Shown here one piece after another: positions 61,036 through 64,000 of a stretch of DNA of 64,000 nucleotides (positions are counted from its first letter, which is position 1; each line of letters begins with the position of its first letter). A program made the translations under genes and the position numbers. Origin of the DNA: Thalassia testudinum (Eukaryota; Streptophyta; Magnoliopsida; Alismatales; Hydrocharitaceae); contig JAZHRO010000024.1 of the NCBI GenBank assembly GCA_037157565.1, forward strand, positions 14,204,501-14,268,500, in the 5' to 3' direction. Under the pieces are notes generated by a model. That model did no database searches. It saw nothing but the letters and a program-made list of their open reading frames with translations, and was not told the DNA's origin.

Positions 61036-61304
61036 AGCATCTACAGATGAGACGATGAAAACTCCATGGGTGGTATAGGTGGAGCTGATGGCATTGGGGC
61101 AACTGCATCTTGATTTCTATTTATTTTCTTTTCTTTTATTTTTCTTGTAACCTTTTTTATGTAAATATTTCATTTTCACATTTTTAATGTATTAGATTTT
61201 ATATTTATGAAATATAAATTTCTGTTCATTTTTATTTTAAGTAGATTTAGTAGGTATTTTCCATCATTTGGTAATTAAAAATAAAAAAATCCATATATTT
61301 ACCA
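61036..61304 (+). other. CACTA 3' untranslated region
   Basis: AT-rich, without reading frames. It joins the coiled-coil gene to the 3' subterminal repeats. Confidence 0.5.
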
Positions 61305-61722
61305 TCGGTTATTTGAATAACCGACGGCAAATATCCGACGGTGAAAATTTTATATAAGCATCTGTAGAAGATTTCTATACTGTCACTTCTTATGATAATC
61401 GACGACATAAGTATTTTTACTGTCGCTTATATAAGCAACGGCGTTTTCTTTAAACGATGGCAAAACTGAAAAAGGAGTGTTAGCGCGCGAAAGAGTAACT
61501 TAACAGCGTCGTTGACGGTAAATCAAATTATCGTCGGTTGGAAATCGACGGAAAATGGCTCAATTACTCTACTGGATGAATGATATTTCGACGTTGGATG
61601 TTCCTTGTAACCGACGGGAAAAAGGAACAGTGACGGTATCTATGTCATCGCCTTGTTGCGTCGGTTATAATGGATTTGCCGTTGGTTCTCAATCGACGAC
61701 AAAAGGCAAACTTGTTGTAGTG
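61305..61722 (-). repeat. 3' terminal and subterminal repeats of the CACTA element
   Basis: ACCATCGGTTATTTG, AACCGACGGCAAAT, CCGACGGTG, TTATCGTCGGTTGG and ATCGACGGAAAAT motifs recur up to the terminal TAGTG at 61718-61722. They mirror those at 51608-52060. An open stretch from 61555 crosses the element's end and is not a gene. Confidence 0.85.
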
Positions 61723-62092
61723 GAGAGTGGTTTCATCAAGGACATACCCAATCGGACGTATAAGAAGATGGGCTTTTCGTGGGAAAAAGAAGCACAGTGC
61801 TCAATGGATCCTTTTCCTATATATATAAAGCGTTTAACTATTACGAATGGTGAACATAATAAATACACTACGCTCGGGCACCTATGCCACCAACACCTGG
61901 TCCACCCCTATCGTTGTCGTCCCGTGGTGGAGGCTTGTGAAATGTCGAATGCTTTGGTCCAAATCCTCAAAGGAATGCCATCAACTCTCTCAATTGCTAG
62001 CTCTGTTGCTCTAGTAACTGATCCTGTCGCTGCATCTTGTCAGTGGCTGCTTGCAGTTTGGAGATCATATCCTCCAATCTCTTCTCCCTCTC
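61723..62092 (-). pseudogene. Fragment of a second CACTA TNP1-like gene
   Basis: On the minus strand, starting at the LTR boundary, the translation is a charged helix (EREKRLEDMISKLQAATDKM, QRQDQLLEQQ), a stop, then a Pro/Gly/Asp-rich tail. This is the layout of the coiled-coil end at 60864-61035 and of CACTA TNP1 proteins in general. So the first CACTA element lies next to, or inserted in, another of opposite orientation. The second ends of this element are not in the window. Confidence 0.5.
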
Positions 62093-64000
62093 TGATGAGA
62101 GCCTCATCATGGGCCCTAACTAGCTCATTTTGACCTAAGAAAGAGAATAAGAGCTCCTACATAACCAAGAGAAGGGCTTAATTGAAGGAATAAGTGTTCT
62201 GAGAAGAAAACATGAAATAAAGGTTAAAACTGTAATTTTACTATTGCAGTACATAAATGGGATTTCTCAGAGGCAAAACATAGGTCAAATGGTCTAAATA
62301 AGATAAAAAGGGATTTGGTTCAATCAGAAATAGGTTCATGTGCAATCCAAGAATTAAATGACATCTTGTAACCCTAAGACAAACCTGCTTAATTCAACAA
62401 GATTCTGGTCAGAATAAAAATCAAGTAAATCCTCTAAAATTCATGGAAAAATATATCCTAAGGTTTAGAACCTTCAATTTGACCTTTGGAACTGTTTTGA
62501 CCTAGATTAGGGCCCTAACTCATTAATTGACCTAATTTGGATTTTTATGCAAAAAGTCTAGTCAAACGTGGTCAAACCTAAAATCCAACTATACCATTGG
62601 ATTCCTTAGGTCTAAATTAGGTTTGTACCAAAATTTGGACCTAAGGGGAGGTCATCTTGACCTACTTTGCAAATTAGTACACCTAATTACATCTTGGCCC
62701 CTATCTTTTGAAAACCATTACATAAACCCCCCTAACTTCCTCGCCACTCTTACAAACAGATCCCTCCACCATTAATGGGGAGAAATCCTACTCCAGCAAG
62801 GAATAGAGAGGGAATACTCCCTGATTCCTCAGAGATCTCCTCCCAGATTTGGAAGGGAGATTCTCTGAGGAATTTCCTTCCATCTGAACTCGATCCTAAT
62901 CCCTGATTTGCACCTAATCTCTCGTGCGAACGCACGAGAGATTTGGGTCTCTTAACTAATTCCATCTTCGGTGAGGATTCCCGCAGTTGGAAGCTTATCT
63001 TCCAAGCACAGGAACCCTTGCCAGTGCCCTCAACTCCAACTGCACCTCCTCAGCTCGACTTGGCCAGAATTCCATATCAATTTCTTCTTCTTCTCCTCCG
63101 GCCAAGTGGTCCAGCGAGCTCCGGCGAGCCTTCCTCCTCTTTCTCGTCGTTCTGCCACAATACCAGTGGCAGAGCTGTCCTCCCCATCCTCCTCCGCATC
63201 GCGCAACACTCGCGCGAGCATCCCAAGCCCCGTCGTCACCGCCGTCTCCCTCCACTGGATGCCTTCTTCTCCGGCAACAGCAGGTACTGCCAGCCGCCCT
63301 CTCTCCCCCTTCTTCCACTTAATTTGGTTAGAACCTTTCGTCTCTTTCCCCTCTTCAATTCCCCTCAACCTATTTCACAAAACACCTCTCGACCGCCACT
63401 GTCCACCGCCATCGTTCCCATCTCCGGCCGACCTCTGGCGAGACGCACCCGTCGTTCCACAACTCCACACGTCTCACCACCAACCCCACAACCTCCGCCA
63501 CACTCCACTGAACATCATCCACCCACTCACAGACCACCTACACCACCACAACCGCCCCCCGACCTAACCCATCAATCTGGCCACAAAATGACCTAGGAAT
63601 GCATGCCTAGGCCGCCCCGCGGCCTGCCACCTACCACTCCACCTTCGCCGTGACACGGCGAAGGTCCACCTGTGGTCTAATAGAGCCGCAAGGCCCCTTT
63701 TGTGTCATGCAGGGTCTGAGCACCAGCCGCCATTAGCGACGGCTCGAGGAGGTTAAAAGCTTACTCCAGGCTAAAGCGCTTTAGGGTCCTAGGTCCAGCA
63801 GGCTCGGGAAAGTCTAGCACAGTCAACTGTCCCAGCAATTGGAGCTGTGAGGCCTGCAGCTGCAGCAATTGGATGGAAGATCTCCTGCGGATGCATGAGC
63901 AAAAGAGATGGAACATTAGTCCCACCTCGTGAACCTGTGAGTGAGGTGCGCACAATAAGTTGATTTTGTGTTCTTAGCCCTTTGCCTCGAGACACACATG
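62093..64000 (+). repeat. Family D LTR, copy 4 (runs off the window)
   Basis: It starts TGATGAGAGCCTCATCATGG and aligns with the first 1.9 kb of copy 3, including CCCTAACTAGCTCATTTTGACC, the GACCTA-TTTGCAAA block near 62670, the paired CTCTCGTGCGAACGCACGAGAG palindrome near 62921-62942 and the C-rich leader. Open stretches at 62943-63596 in several frames belong to that leader. The 3' end and any internal region would lie beyond 64000. Confidence 0.75.

Larger units (their letters stand above)
51608..61722 (+). mobile_element. CACTA (En/Spm) DNA transposon, decayed, 10.1 kb
   Basis: It starts CACTACTAGAAAAA and ends in CTTGTTGTAGTG, inverted copies of each other over the first bases. Perfect 3-bp target duplications GAG lie at 51605-51607 and 61723-61725, the length standard for CACTA. 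Both ends carry many CCGACGG-type subterminal repeats. Inside are remnants of the TNP2 transposase and of a second TNP1-like gene, both on the plus strand. It contains later insertions at about 55905-57778 and 58118-60863. Stops and frameshifts show it is inactive. Confidence 0.92.

Noticed and set aside
62943..63596. Overlapping open frames of about 200 codons
   Set aside because: Same C-rich leader of a family D LTR (copy 4); several frames are open at once because of composition.
1..64000. Host protein-coding or RNA genes, or an integrated plant pararetrovirus
   Set aside because: Every coding stretch with recognisable motifs belongs to LTR retrotransposons, a LINE or CACTA transposase. 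No movement-protein or caulimovirid gene order and no tRNA or rRNA sequence was seen.

Overview
This window is repeat-rich nuclear DNA of a flowering plant. It is made almost entirely of transposable elements inserted into one another. I found no host gene, tRNA, rRNA or organellar segment. Plant origin follows from the element types: a Ty3/gypsy chromovirus with a C-terminal chromodomain, Athila/Tat-lineage gypsy elements, a SIRE/Maximus-like copia LTR, a plant LINE and a CACTA transposon. The species cannot be named from this sequence.

Layout. 1-7263 (+): the 3' half of a Tekay/Del-like chromovirus, with one long undamaged gag-pol frame (open at the left edge) and its 3' LTR. 7264-16331 (-): a decayed LINE, split by a solo LTR of 'family D' (7956-12375), which is itself split by a copia-type solo LTR (8683-10482). 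16332-28661 (-): a degenerate Athila/Tat-like element with gag, protease, RT, RNase H and integrase, plus its 3' LTR. 28662-about 33330 (-): an LTR related to the chromovirus LTR, split by solo LTR 'E' (29029-31375). 34252-36912 (+): a second family D solo LTR. 37632-47736 (-): a non-autonomous Athila/Tat-type element ('B') with two recognisable LTRs. Its 5' LTR holds a chromovirus solo LTR (44262-46885) and its body holds a partial one (39590-41454). 47737-51607: unassigned DNA with a mini-CACTA-like segment and a decayed array of about 84-bp units. 51608-61722: a CACTA element with GAG target duplication, carrying TNP2 and TNP1 relics, a 266-bp foldback, an Athila/Tat 3' end and a third family D solo LTR. 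61723-64000: a fragment of a second CACTA on the minus strand, interrupted by a fourth family D LTR that runs off the edge.

Nothing here works as a host pathway. The value lies in the insertion record. Five solo LTRs have matching or near-matching 5-bp target duplications. Four insertions can be confirmed against an intact counterpart, either a sibling LTR or a reading frame that is continuous once the insert is ignored. The most unusual signal is dense arrays of the palindrome CAGACGTCTG (ACGT-core, C-box-like) in LTRs of at least three element families that otherwise look unrelated. Boundaries supported by TG...CA ends and target duplications are firm; those marked approximate are not. Lineage names rest on motif recognition without database searches.
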